A stretch of DNA of 64,000 nt from Spirosoma endbachense (GTDB taxonomy: Bacteria; Bacteroidota; Bacteroidia; Cytophagales; Spirosomataceae): contig NZ_CP045997.1 in NCBI RefSeq assembly GCF_010233585.1, positions 5,682,065 through 5,746,064 on the forward strand, read 5' to 3'. A model generated the notes under the pieces. That model saw only the letters and a list, made by a program, of their open reading frames with translations. It did no database searches and was not told the DNA's origin. Below are positions 54,562-62,586 of this stretch, piece after piece (position 1 is the stretch's first letter; the number at the start of each line of letters is the position of its first letter). Both the position numbers and the translations under genes were made by a program.

Positions 54562-55806
54562 ATGAAGATCCTTCCGATTCATCTCGATCTGTTTGCACTG
54601 ATTATCTTTCTGGGTGTTGCACAGGGAATTTTCCTGGGTATCTTCTTCCTGACGGGTGAGCGGGCGCGTAGCGTTTCGAATCGGTGTTTGGGCTGGTTTA
54701 ATCTGGCATTGGCGGCAATTAGTGGCGAAATATTCCTGAATTATACCAACTACACCTTCCGATTACTCTGGACGGGGGATTTTGCCGAGCCGTTTAACTT
54801 TGTGCTGGGACCTTTATTCTACTTCTTCGTTTATAGCCGCTTATGGAAGAAACTGCCTCGTCATTGGATCTGGCATTTGCTGCCTTTCGCGATCTGGCTT
54901 ATCAACGCCGTTACCTGGTTTTATCAACCCATAGAATTTAAATACAACTCCTATATCGATTCTCAGCATCCTGAGTTGCCGTACATTCACGCTGATTCGT
55001 ATTTAGACGAAGATTTTACGGGATTGCGTCGCTATATAAACCAGATGACCTTGTTCAGTTGTCTCGTTTATGCCATTCTGGCGCTCATAACGCTGTGGAA
55101 ATCAGGTCGTAATAAATCGACGGTGCATCAGGTTTCGGGTCTGACATCCTTACGTTTATTAAGCGGGCTTTTTGCGCTGGTCCCCATTCTGATTATTATT
55201 GTTAAACCGCAGTTTTATCGGGATGTAGGTGATTACTTATTGGCAACATACGTCTCCGTTACTATTTATGTAACGAGTTTTCTGGTGATGCGCGGTTCTG
55301 ATTTTCTGCGACATGAACCGGCAGCAGAGCCGGTCGTTCTTGAACCTGAGTTACCCGTCGAGCCAAAAAAGAAATACGAAAAATCGGCTTTGTCAGAAGA
55401 GGTGGAAGAGGCCGTTCTCGCAAAACTCGCCCGCTTGCTCGAAACCGGAAAGCCTTATCTGGAAAGCGATCTGTCGCTGCCCAAACTGGCCGAACGGTTG
55501 AACACGAGCCCACACAATCTGTCGCAGTTGCTGAACGATCGGCTCGGGCAAACCTTCTTCGATTGGCTGGCAATCCATCGAATAGCGGAAGCGCAACGAT
55601 TGCTGAATGACCCGTTAACCACCAATCTTAAAATCGATGAGATTGCTGAGCGGGTTGGCTACAACTCGCCATCCGCTTTTCATACGGCCTTCAAGCGGTT
55701 GACCAATCAAACGCCGGCTCAATATAGAGAATCGGCCGCAATACGTTCGGCCGGGTTGTCGACAACGGAGCCGCAGGCTTCATCCCGGTCGGCAAGAACT
55801 TCATAA
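54562..55806 (+). CDS. Membrane-bound AraC-family regulator
   Basis: 414 residues from the ATG at 54562. Residues about 8-260 hold seven membrane helices (LDLFALIIFLGVAQGIFLGIFFL, FNLALAAISGEIFL, and so on), then a linker and an AraC HTH_18 at about 320-410 (LPKLAERLNTSPHNLSQLLNDRLGQTFFDWLAIHRIAEAQRLL, KIDEIAERVGYNSPSAFHTAFKRLTNQTPAQYRE). It senses a membrane or external signal and regulates transcription directly. Its last codons are part of the 54-bp repeat shared with 57862. Confidence 0.92.
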   Translation: MKILPIHLDLFALIIFLGVAQGIFLGIFFLTGERARSVSNRCLGWFNLALAAISGEIFLNYTNYTFRLLWTGDFAEPFNFVLGPLFYFFVYSRLWKKLPRHWIWHLLPFAIWLINAVTWFYQPIEFKYNSYIDSQHPELPYIHADSYLDEDFTGLRRYINQMTLFSCLVYAILALITLWKSGRNKSTVHQVSGLTSLRLLSGLFALVPILIIIVKPQFYRDVGDYLLATYVSVTIYVTSFLVMRGSDFLRHEPAAEPVVLEPELPVEPKKKYEKSALSEEVEEAVLAKLARLLETGKPYLESDLSLPKLAERLNTSPHNLSQLLNDRLGQTFFDWLAIHRIAEAQRLLNDPLTTNLKIDEIAERVGYNSPSAFHTAFKRLTNQTPAQYRESAAIRSAGLSTTEPQASSRSARTS

Positions 55807-55827
55807 GGATCGGGAAATAGGGCATTA
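55774..55827 (+). repeat. 54-bp direct repeat, copy A
   Basis: Identical in 41 of 54 positions, without gaps, to 57862-57915, which lies exactly 2088 bases further on. The left 30 bases overlap the last codons of the membrane AraC gene. It ends before the PQQ dehydrogenase start at 55880. The origin is unclear. Confidence 0.7.
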
Positions 55828-55879
55828 TCGGCGTTTGTGGAGGATTTTTGGTCCATCAAATCAAAAGACCCCTATTTGT

Positions 55880-57841
55880 ATGCAAGCGCTCCCCCAATGT
55901 CTAAGAGCCCGATTTTTTTGGTGTATTGCCGTACTACTGCTTTCAGCCATTGGCGTCGCCAGGGGTCAGGCGGCCAATTCTGTAGAATGGCCTGCTTATG
56001 GGAATGATGCCGGTGGGATGCGGTTTTCGCCCCTGAAGCAAATTAATCCAACCAATGTAAAGCAGTTAACGGTAGCCTGGACATTCCGGACTGGTGAGTT
56101 AGAACACTATAAAGGGACGAGTGCCGACGAGAAAGCGGCATTTGAAGCAACCCCGATTATGGTGGATGGTACACTTTTTTTTAGCACACCAACATCGCGG
56201 GTTTTTGCGGTAGATGCTGCCACGGGCCAGAAAAAATGGGACTATAATCCCGATGTTTATCTGCGTCAGGATTTATCCGAAATCACGTCGAGAGGAGTTT
56301 CATGCTGGCCTGCTCCCGCAGATAAGCGCGCTTCCGGATCGAGTGGCAAGCGCATTTTCGTAGCAACGCTGGATGGTCGACTAATTGCCCTGGATGCGGT
56401 TACGGGTAAACCAATTTCGACTTTCGGGAAAGAAGGAAGCGTGGATTTACGCAAAGGCGTTGGCAATATCAGTGTGACCTCGCCACCGGCAGTTATTGGC
56501 AATACGATCGTGGTTGGCTCATCGATGGGCGATAACCAACGGTTCAATTACGAGCGGGGCGTTGTGCGCGCCTACGATGCGCTAACGGGGGCATTACGAT
56601 GGAGCTGGGACCCTATTCCCCGATCGAAAAATGATGCAGGCTTTACGACCTGGAAAGGCGCCGAAGCAACACAAACGGGCGCGGCTAATGCCTGGTCGTT
56701 GATTTCGGCGGATGCTGAACGTGATTTAGTTTTTATCCCGACAACCAGCCCAAGTCCCGATTATTACGGTGGCGAACGTATCGGTAGCAATCTGTATGCC
56801 AGCTCAATTGTTGCCATACGGGCGTCTACCGGTAAAGTTGTCTGGCATTTTCAGACGGTCCATCATGATTTATGGGACTACGATAATGCGTCGCAGCCCC
56901 TGCTATTCACCTTCACAAAGAATGGCAAAGCGGTGCCAGCTGTAGCCGTGGGCACTAAAGTAGGTCATGTCTTTATTCTGAACCGGGAAACGGGCGTGCC
57001 GCTGTTGCCCGTTGAAGAGCGACCTGTGCCCAAATCAACCGTTCCGGGTGAGGAAGCTTTCCCAACCCAACCCTTTCCTGCGACTCTACCGCTGCTGGGT
57101 TTGCCAAAGCTGGAAGCCTGGGGACTGACACCAGATGATAAAGCTGTGGCCCAGCGTCGCATCAATAGCCTGCACTACGAAGGAATGTTTACGCCCCCAT
57201 CGCTACAGGGGAGCCTGATTGCACCGGGTAATGTAGGGGGCGTTCATTGGGGCGGTATGTGCTATGATCCCCAATCAGGTTTGCTCATTACCAACATTAA
57301 TCGGTTAGCTGCCGCTATTCGCCTGTTGCCTCGGGAGAAATTGGCCGAATCCGTTAAAAATGATCAGGAACTGCTTCGGGCAGAAACGGGAATGCAGGCC
57401 GGAACGCCTTATGTAATGAAGCGGAGCTATTTATTTACCAAAGATGGACGTGGTATTATCATGCAGACACCTCCGCCCTGGGGAACGCTGGTGGCGATAA
57501 ATCTACAAAAGGGTTCACTGGCCTGGGAAGTACCGCTGGGCTATATGATGGACATTACCAAGTATCCACAAGCCAAACAATGGGGTTCCCTGAATTTTGG
57601 CGGAGCTATTGCCACAGCAGGCGGGGTGATATTTGTGGCCGCCAGTCTGGATGGTCACCTGCGGGCGTTCAACACCCAGGATGGTAGCTTATTGTGGGAA
57701 GTAGCATTACCGGCAGGCGGGCAGGCCACGCCCATGACGTATCAGATCAATGGACAGCAATACGTCGTGATTGCCGCTGGTGGCCACGGAAAGCTGGGGA
57801 CAAAACTGGGTGATTATGTTGTGGCCTACCGACTTCCTTAA
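55880..57841 (+). CDS. PQQ-dependent dehydrogenase, exported
   Basis: About 653 residues from the ATG at 55880, which opens a signal peptide (ending VARGQAAN). It has the PQQ propeller layout of membrane-type glucose or alcohol dehydrogenases: EWPAYGNDAGGMRFSPLKQINPTNVKQLTVAWTFRTGE at the start, CWPAP, GERIGSNLYASSIVAI, FQTVHHDLWDYDNASQPLLF, and a late AIATAGGVIFVAASLDGHLRAF with GGQATPMTYQINGQQYVVIAAGGHG. It oxidises a sugar or alcohol in the periplasm. No haem c motif or membrane helix is present. No PQQ-synthesis genes are in the window. Confidence 0.93.
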   Translation: MQALPQCLRARFFWCIAVLLLSAIGVARGQAANSVEWPAYGNDAGGMRFSPLKQINPTNVKQLTVAWTFRTGELEHYKGTSADEKAAFEATPIMVDGTLFFSTPTSRVFAVDAATGQKKWDYNPDVYLRQDLSEITSRGVSCWPAPADKRASGSSGKRIFVATLDGRLIALDAVTGKPISTFGKEGSVDLRKGVGNISVTSPPAVIGNTIVVGSSMGDNQRFNYERGVVRAYDALTGALRWSWDPIPRSKNDAGFTTWKGAEATQTGAANAWSLISADAERDLVFIPTTSPSPDYYGGERIGSNLYASSIVAIRASTGKVVWHFQTVHHDLWDYDNASQPLLFTFTKNGKAVPAVAVGTKVGHVFILNRETGVPLLPVEERPVPKSTVPGEEAFPTQPFPATLPLLGLPKLEAWGLTPDDKAVAQRRINSLHYEGMFTPPSLQGSLIAPGNVGGVHWGGMCYDPQSGLLITNINRLAAAIRLLPREKLAESVKNDQELLRAETGMQAGTPYVMKRSYLFTKDGRGIIMQTPPPWGTLVAINLQKGSLAWEVPLGYMMDITKYPQAKQWGSLNFGGAIATAGGVIFVAASLDGHLRAFNTQDGSLLWEVALPAGGQATPMTYQINGQQYVVIAAGGHGKLGTKLGDYVVAYRLP

Positions 57842-57861
57842 TCGGGTTTTCTGGAGTGAAA

Positions 57862-57915
57862 CAGGCTTCGCCCCGGTCGGCGCGAAGTTCAAGATTATCG
57901 GAAAATAGCCCGTTA
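57862..57915 (+). repeat. 54-bp direct repeat, copy B
   Basis: Partner of 55774-55827. It lies between the PQQ dehydrogenase stop and the acyltransferase gene. The core CTTCGC...GCGAAG can form a small hairpin, so it may belong to a second dispersed palindrome family. Confidence 0.7.
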
Positions 57916-57968
57916 AAACCCTATTAAACGGAATTTTGGCTTATCAATCACAAACGCAGTTTACGCCA

Positions 57969-59189
57969 ATGATCGCTACTAAACAAGTAATGACAGACAT
58001 TCCAACACTAGAAAACAAAGTCGTTGATACGGCAGCATTTCGACGTTATGACCTCGACTGGTTGCGCGTCATTGCTATCCTCACGCTCCTGTTTTACCAC
58101 ACGGGCATGATCTATGTTTCATGGGGCTGGCATGTACAAAGCAAAGCAACGAGTCCCGAATTTGAACTGGTCATGCGCTGGCTGCACCGCTGGCGGATGC
58201 CACTACTATTCTTTATTTCAGGAGCCGGAACCTATTTTGCGCTTCGCAAACGTTCGTTTGGCTCCTACGCGGGCGAGCGTGTCCGACGGCTGTTCGTACC
58301 GCTGGTATTTGGTATGTTTGTTATCGTGCCTCCGCAGATTTATTTTGAGTGGCTGTTTCGCGGTCGTTTTGCGTGGAGTTATAGCGAGTTTTACCCTGCA
58401 GTATTCCAGTTTCAGCCTTATCAGGACGGGGGTGCTGGTGGCGCTTTTAGCTGGCATCATCTGTGGTTTGTCGCGTATCTGTTTCTGTATTCATTGGTAA
58501 GTATTCCGGTATTTCGCTGGTTGAAGAGTGATCGTGGTCAGCGGTTTGTCGATCGAATTGGCCGACTGATTGCCCGGCCGGGGGGTGCTCTGTGGCTGGT
58601 CGGATTGCTGCTTCTGAACGATGTTTTACTGGGCGGTTTCTTCCCGAACGAAACGCACGCCCTAGTGAACGACTGGGCTTATTTTATGAATAACCTGATT
58701 CTGTTCTGGCTTGGTTATATCCTGATCAGTCGACGCGATTTCTGGCAAGCCATCACCGATCAGCGACACTATTTTCTGGTTGGTACGATACTCTGTACGA
58801 TTGTCCTGTACGGTGCCAGGCCGTTCTTCGGGCTTGATCCTGCTGACGATACGGTATTAATTCGAACACTCTTTAGTTTCAATGGTCTGGGACTAACCTG
58901 GTTTTCGGTACTAATGACCATCGCCTATGGATACCGTTATCTCAATGTCAATCCGACCTGGCGTGGGCGACCTGTTTTGCCGAAGCTAAACGAGGCTGTT
59001 TATCCGTTCTATATCCTCCATCAGACTGTTATTGTCATGATTGGCTACTATGTTTTAACCCAGACGAACCTTGGTGTTTACGACGGCTTTTTAACGATAA
59101 GCCTTTCATCTTTAGTTGTTTGTATCGCCATTTATGTGCTTGTCGTTCGGCCATTTAAGCTGATGCGTGTATTGTTTGGCTTGAAATAA
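57969..59189 (+). CDS. Membrane acyltransferase (Acyl_transf_3 family)
   Basis: About 406 residues from an ATG at 57969; an ATG at 57936 or 57990 is also possible. About ten membrane helices. The family start RYDLDWLRVIAILTLLFYHTGM supplies the probable active-site His; RWRMPLLFFISGAGTYFALRKRS and YPFYILHQTVIVMIGYY are also typical. It transfers an acyl or succinyl group to a cell-surface glycan or lipid. It follows the PQQ gene on the same strand but not tightly, and the 54-bp repeat lies between. Confidence 0.9.
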   Translation: MIATKQVMTDIPTLENKVVDTAAFRRYDLDWLRVIAILTLLFYHTGMIYVSWGWHVQSKATSPEFELVMRWLHRWRMPLLFFISGAGTYFALRKRSFGSYAGERVRRLFVPLVFGMFVIVPPQIYFEWLFRGRFAWSYSEFYPAVFQFQPYQDGGAGGAFSWHHLWFVAYLFLYSLVSIPVFRWLKSDRGQRFVDRIGRLIARPGGALWLVGLLLLNDVLLGGFFPNETHALVNDWAYFMNNLILFWLGYILISRRDFWQAITDQRHYFLVGTILCTIVLYGARPFFGLDPADDTVLIRTLFSFNGLGLTWFSVLMTIAYGYRYLNVNPTWRGRPVLPKLNEAVYPFYILHQTVIVMIGYYVLTQTNLGVYDGFLTISLSSLVVCIAIYVLVVRPFKLMRVLFGLK

Positions 59190-59308
59190 ACGCCTATACT
59201 GTTGATTTACGAGCGCTGGTTTACGATTTTTGATGGTCTGAACTCATCATTATGGGGGTAGAGCGTGCCGTTTCCTGGTTCGTTTCGTCAATTTAAAATC
59301 GTACACCT

Positions 59309-60313
59309 ATGCTTCGCACTGACTGGACCCGTGCTGAAATCACCGAAATATATAATTCACCCGTTCTGGACCTCGTTTATCGGGCTGCAACCGTACATCG
59401 TCAGCATCACGACCCGCAGGAGGTGCAGGTTTGCACGCTGTTATCGGTTAAGACCGGCGGTTGTCCCGAAGATTGTGCGTACTGTCCGCAGGCAGCCCGT
59501 TACCATACGGCCGTGAAGGTTCACAAACTAATGGAGGTCGATGAGGTACTGACTGCTGCGAAACGTGCCAAAGACACCGGTAGCACGCGCTTTTGTATGG
59601 GAGCCGCCTGGCGCGAAGTGCGCGATAACCGCGATTTCGACAAGGTGCTGGAAATGGTTGAGGGCGTCAATGAAATGGGCCTGGAAGTGTGCTGCACTCT
59701 TGGAATGCTAACCGAAAGCCAGGCGCAAAAACTGAAAGATGCGGGTCTGTACGCCTACAACCACAACCTCGATACGAGTGAAGAGTTCTACGGTGACATC
59801 ATCAGTACCCGTACCTACGACGACCGTTTAGATACGCTTGGTCATGCTCGTAAAGCAGGTATTTCAGTTTGTTCTGGTGGCATCATCGGCATGGGTGAAT
59901 CGGATCAGGATCGCATTGGGATGCTGCACACGCTGGCTACACTCCCTCAACATCCTGAATCGGTTCCGGTAAATGCCCTCGTACCCGTAGAAGGCACACC
60001 GCTGGAAGATCAGCCTCGCGTATCGGTTTGGGAAATGATTCGGATGATTGCTACGGCCCGGATTATCATGCCCAAAGCGATGGTACGGCTATCTGCCGGT
60101 CGGGTTCGGATGAATACGGAAGAACAGGCATTGTGTTTTCTGGCCGGAGCCAATTCTATTTTTGCTGGTGACAAACTCCTGACTACCCCAAATCCTGATG
60201 AAGATCAGGATCAGCAGTTGTTTCAGACACTGAACATCCGACCCCGAAAAGCATTCAAGAATGGGGACAGGCCATCGGTAGTTTTTGAACAAATTCCGCT
60301 AGCTGCGATTTAA
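59309..60313 (+). CDS. bioB: Biotin synthase
   Basis: 334 residues. The radical-SAM cluster is Cys52, Cys56, Cys59 in [20 protein letters not shown] and [37 protein letters not shown] are the later bioB motifs. It inserts sulfur into dethiobiotin. The other bio genes are not in the window. The stop is followed directly by a REP-like palindrome. Confidence 0.97.
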   Translation: MLRTDWTRAEITEIYNSPVLDLVYRAATVHRQHHDPQEVQVCTLLSVKTGGCPEDCAYCPQAARYHTAVKVHKLMEVDEVLTAAKRAKDTGSTRFCMGAAWREVRDNRDFDKVLEMVEGVNEMGLEVCCTLGMLTESQAQKLKDAGLYAYNHNLDTSEEFYGDIISTRTYDDRLDTLGHARKAGISVCSGGIIGMGESDQDRIGMLHTLATLPQHPESVPVNALVPVEGTPLEDQPRVSVWEMIRMIATARIIMPKAMVRLSAGRVRMNTEEQALCFLAGANSIFAGDKLLTTPNPDEDQDQQLFQTLNIRPRKAFKNGDRPSVVFEQIPLAAI

Positions 60314-60315
60314 AA

Positions 60316-60384
60316 GCGATTGTTTTTTGATTAAGGCGTGCCACGGTTCAAAACCGTGGCACGCCTTAATCAAAAAACAATCGC
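60316..60384. repeat. Perfect 33-bp palindrome at the left edge of the RAYT gene
   Basis: Arms 60316-60348 and 60352-60384 are fully complementary with a CAA loop. The inner 16 bases AAGGCGTGCCACGGTT are shared with the copy at 60994; the outer 17 bases are specific to this locus but mirrored perfectly. It starts three bases after the bioB stop. This is a REP-type sequence of the neighbouring transposase. Confidence 0.88.
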
Positions 60385-60398
60385 ATCTCATTGATTCA

Positions 60399-60992
60399 GT
60401 GTACTTTGTAGAAGACAAAATCTACCACGTTTATAACCGTGGCAACAATAAACAACCTATTTTTTTTAGACCAGAGAACTATATTTATTTTCTATACAAA
60501 GTCCGGCGATATATTAGACCAAACTGTAATTTACTGGCCTACTGTTTACTGCCCAATCATTTTCATTTTCTCTTTCAGGCCACATCAATGTCTGTATTCA
60601 TGAAACAGACTACAGTCGTGACACAAACACAACTGAGCGATGGATTTAAGAATTTATTGAGTACGTATACCCAGGCAGTCAATAAGCAGGAGAATCGCGT
60701 TGGGTCTTTATTTTCTCAAAATACAAAAGCAAAACTGGTGAGCTGTGATGAAACCAAGACTGACTATAGCTTACTGTGTCTAAATTACATTCACCAAAAT
60801 CCGGTTGAGGCTGGACTGATTCAAATGATCGAGGACTGGCCTTATTCTTCATACCTGGATTATGCTCATCGTCGAAATGGAACATTGTGTTCTAAAGAAA
60901 TAGCCTACCAGCTCATTGATGCGGATTGGGATAATTTTAGTGCATTTTCAGAAGCTATACTTCCAGAAGAATCGATTCGTAATTTGTATTAA
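60399..60992 (+). CDS. REP-associated tyrosine transposase (RAYT, Y1 family)
   Basis: About 197 residues from the GTG at 60399 (VEDKIYHVYNRGNNKQPIFF is the family start); the frame is open further but within the palindrome. The Y1 transposase signature is complete: HUH metal site LLPNHFHFLF, and YIHQNPVEAGLI with the catalytic tyrosine near residue 125. RAYTs cut and rejoin single-stranded REP hairpins. It is flanked on both sides by perfect palindromes with a common core. Confidence 0.9.
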   Translation: MYFVEDKIYHVYNRGNNKQPIFFRPENYIYFLYKVRRYIRPNCNLLAYCLLPNHFHFLFQATSMSVFMKQTTVVTQTQLSDGFKNLLSTYTQAVNKQENRVGSLFSQNTKAKLVSCDETKTDYSLLCLNYIHQNPVEAGLIQMIEDWPYSSYLDYAHRRNGTLCSKEIAYQLIDADWDNFSAFSEAILPEESIRNLY

Positions 60993-60993
60993 T

Positions 60994-61078
60994 CCGTTTT
61001 CGGGAATTTGGAAGGTATAAGGCGTGCCACGGTTCAAAACCGTGGCACGCCTTATACCTTCCAAATTCCCGAAAACGG
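60994..61078. repeat. Perfect 41-bp palindrome at the right edge of the RAYT gene
   Basis: Arms 60994-61034 and 61038-61078 are fully complementary with the same CAA loop as at 60316. The inner 16 bases are shared; the outer 25 are specific but mirrored. Confidence 0.88.
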
Positions 61079-61123
61079 GCATACGATTTCTTCTTACTAA
61101 GTCGTTGGTCAGAAAAAGCGTTT

Positions 61124-61618
61124 ATGATGTCGGTACCAACGATTCGTTTTATTGCTGTGCTGCTGATTGGTCAATTAGGATTGAATGCCTGTCAGACAAA
61201 CCCAGATATTGTACTGCCAAGCACGGCCATCGGTGCTAATCCGAAAGTTACTGTTTCTGACTGGATCGCTATTACTGATGAAACCTGGACAATCAGCGCT
61301 AAAGCTCCCCAATTACACATTGCCGGTTTTGTCGATAGCGCCGTTACGAATTCCGTTGTCGAAAATGGATTAGTCGTTGCTTTCTACCGCCACTCGGCCG
61401 TAGAAGAGGTGTATCCGCTACCGGTATCGATTGGAAATCAGGCAATTTCATTCACCTATTACGCCATGAATGACAAAGGTATAATCAGCTTTCAACAGAA
61501 AGCTGGACAAACGCTCGATGGCGAATACCGTTGGATTGTGGTTCCGAAAGAGGCTGCCAAAAACGTAAACTGGACCGATTACGACGAGGTGAAACAGGCG
61601 TTAAATCTAAAGGAATAA
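61124..61618 (+). CDS. Hypothetical lipoprotein
   Basis: 164 residues. Signal with hydrophobic 8-18 and lipobox LGLNAC (Cys about 23). The mature part is predicted all-beta (VTVSDWIAITDETWTISAKAPQLHIAGFVDSAVTNSVVENGLVVAFYRHSAVEEVYPLPVSIGNQAISFTYYAMNDKG). No family was recognised; similar short lipoproteins are common in Cytophagales. It lies just after the second palindrome, with no coupled neighbour. Confidence 0.75.
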   Translation: MMSVPTIRFIAVLLIGQLGLNACQTNPDIVLPSTAIGANPKVTVSDWIAITDETWTISAKAPQLHIAGFVDSAVTNSVVENGLVVAFYRHSAVEEVYPLPVSIGNQAISFTYYAMNDKGIISFQQKAGQTLDGEYRWIVVPKEAAKNVNWTDYDEVKQALNLKE

Positions 61619-61665
61619 AGCAAGAGCGGCCTATTTCCCCAAATAGATGCTGCTGAGTCGCCTAA

Positions 61666-62511
61666 TCAACGTTTGATTTTATCCCACCATTTTCGAATTG
61701 GATCGGCCCAGTCCGCTGTGCCAAGCCTGTCTGGGTCCTGGCTGATTTCCAGAACCTGATGGGCGGTTAGCCGACGTTCTGGCGATACGGTCAATAGTTT
61801 GTTGATCAGCCGAACACTCGTTGCTGATAGGCTTGCATTCAGCTTTATTGGCGAAATAAAATCGGCTTTTTGGATCAAACGACCGGATTCGGATTCGGTG
61901 CTGCCACCAAACGGCGAATAACCGGTCAGCATTTCATAGAATAATATGCCCAGCGCCCAGCAGTCTGACGCAGAGCTGCTCTCGCCCCTGAATTGTTCAG
62001 GAGCCATTGACGAGGCTGTCCCAACAACGTGTCCCTGTCGGGTTAGTCGGGGGGAGTTAGCGAGCCGGGCCAGTCCAAAATCCAGCAATTTGATGTTCTG
62101 GTGTGGGAGAAGTTTGATGTTGCTGGCTTTGAGGTCTCGATGTACGATACCCCGTTCGTGGAGATAGGAGAGAGCCGAAGCAACCTGACCGATCAGTTTC
62201 CAGGCTGTTGCTTCCGGAAGTGGACCGTTGCGCTGAAGAAATTGTTCAACAGTTGGCCCCTCTACATATTCCATAACAAGACAGGAAAGACCATCTTCCA
62301 CGAAAAATTCATACAGCAATGTCATGTGCGGGTGCCTGAGCGATGCCTGCACCGACGCTTCGTTGCGAAACCGTTCGGCCTGTTCCAGTTGACGTAGCAA
62401 CTTGATCGCTACCGTACGGTTTGTGGTCGCCTGATGAGCCTGATAAACTTCGCCCATGCCGCCCGAACCCAGCCAACGGGTCAATGTATAGCCACGAATA
62501 GTTTGATTCAT
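61666..62511 (-). CDS. Hanks-type Ser/Thr protein kinase
   Basis: 281 residues, kinase domain only. Glycine loop LGSGGMGEVY (15-24), Lys37 (VAIKLL), HRDLKASN (catalytic Asp126), DFG (Asp144) and APE-like MAPEQFRGE are all intact, so it should be active. No PASTA, membrane or other C-terminal domain is present. It starts 75 bases after the ABC exporter stop on the same strand and may be cotranscribed with it. Confidence 0.93.
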   Translation of the reverse strand: MNQTIRGYTLTRWLGSGGMGEVYQAHQATTNRTVAIKLLRQLEQAERFRNEASVQASLRHPHMTLLYEFFVEDGLSCLVMEYVEGPTVEQFLQRNGPLPEATAWKLIGQVASALSYLHERGIVHRDLKASNIKLLPHQNIKLLDFGLARLANSPRLTRQGHVVGTASSMAPEQFRGESSSASDCWALGILFYEMLTGYSPFGGSTESESGRLIQKADFISPIKLNASLSATSVRLINKLLTVSPERRLTAHQVLEISQDPDRLGTADWADPIRKWWDKIKR

Positions 62512-62586
62512 GTCAGAAAGCTAAAGACGAATGGTATATAGTCCGGACTAGGTCTGGAATGTAAATAAAGTCTGATAATAAGCCGA

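Noticed and set aside
62101..62397. 98-codon plus-strand frame
   Set aside because: Antisense to the Ser/Thr kinase, whose catalytic motifs are intact.
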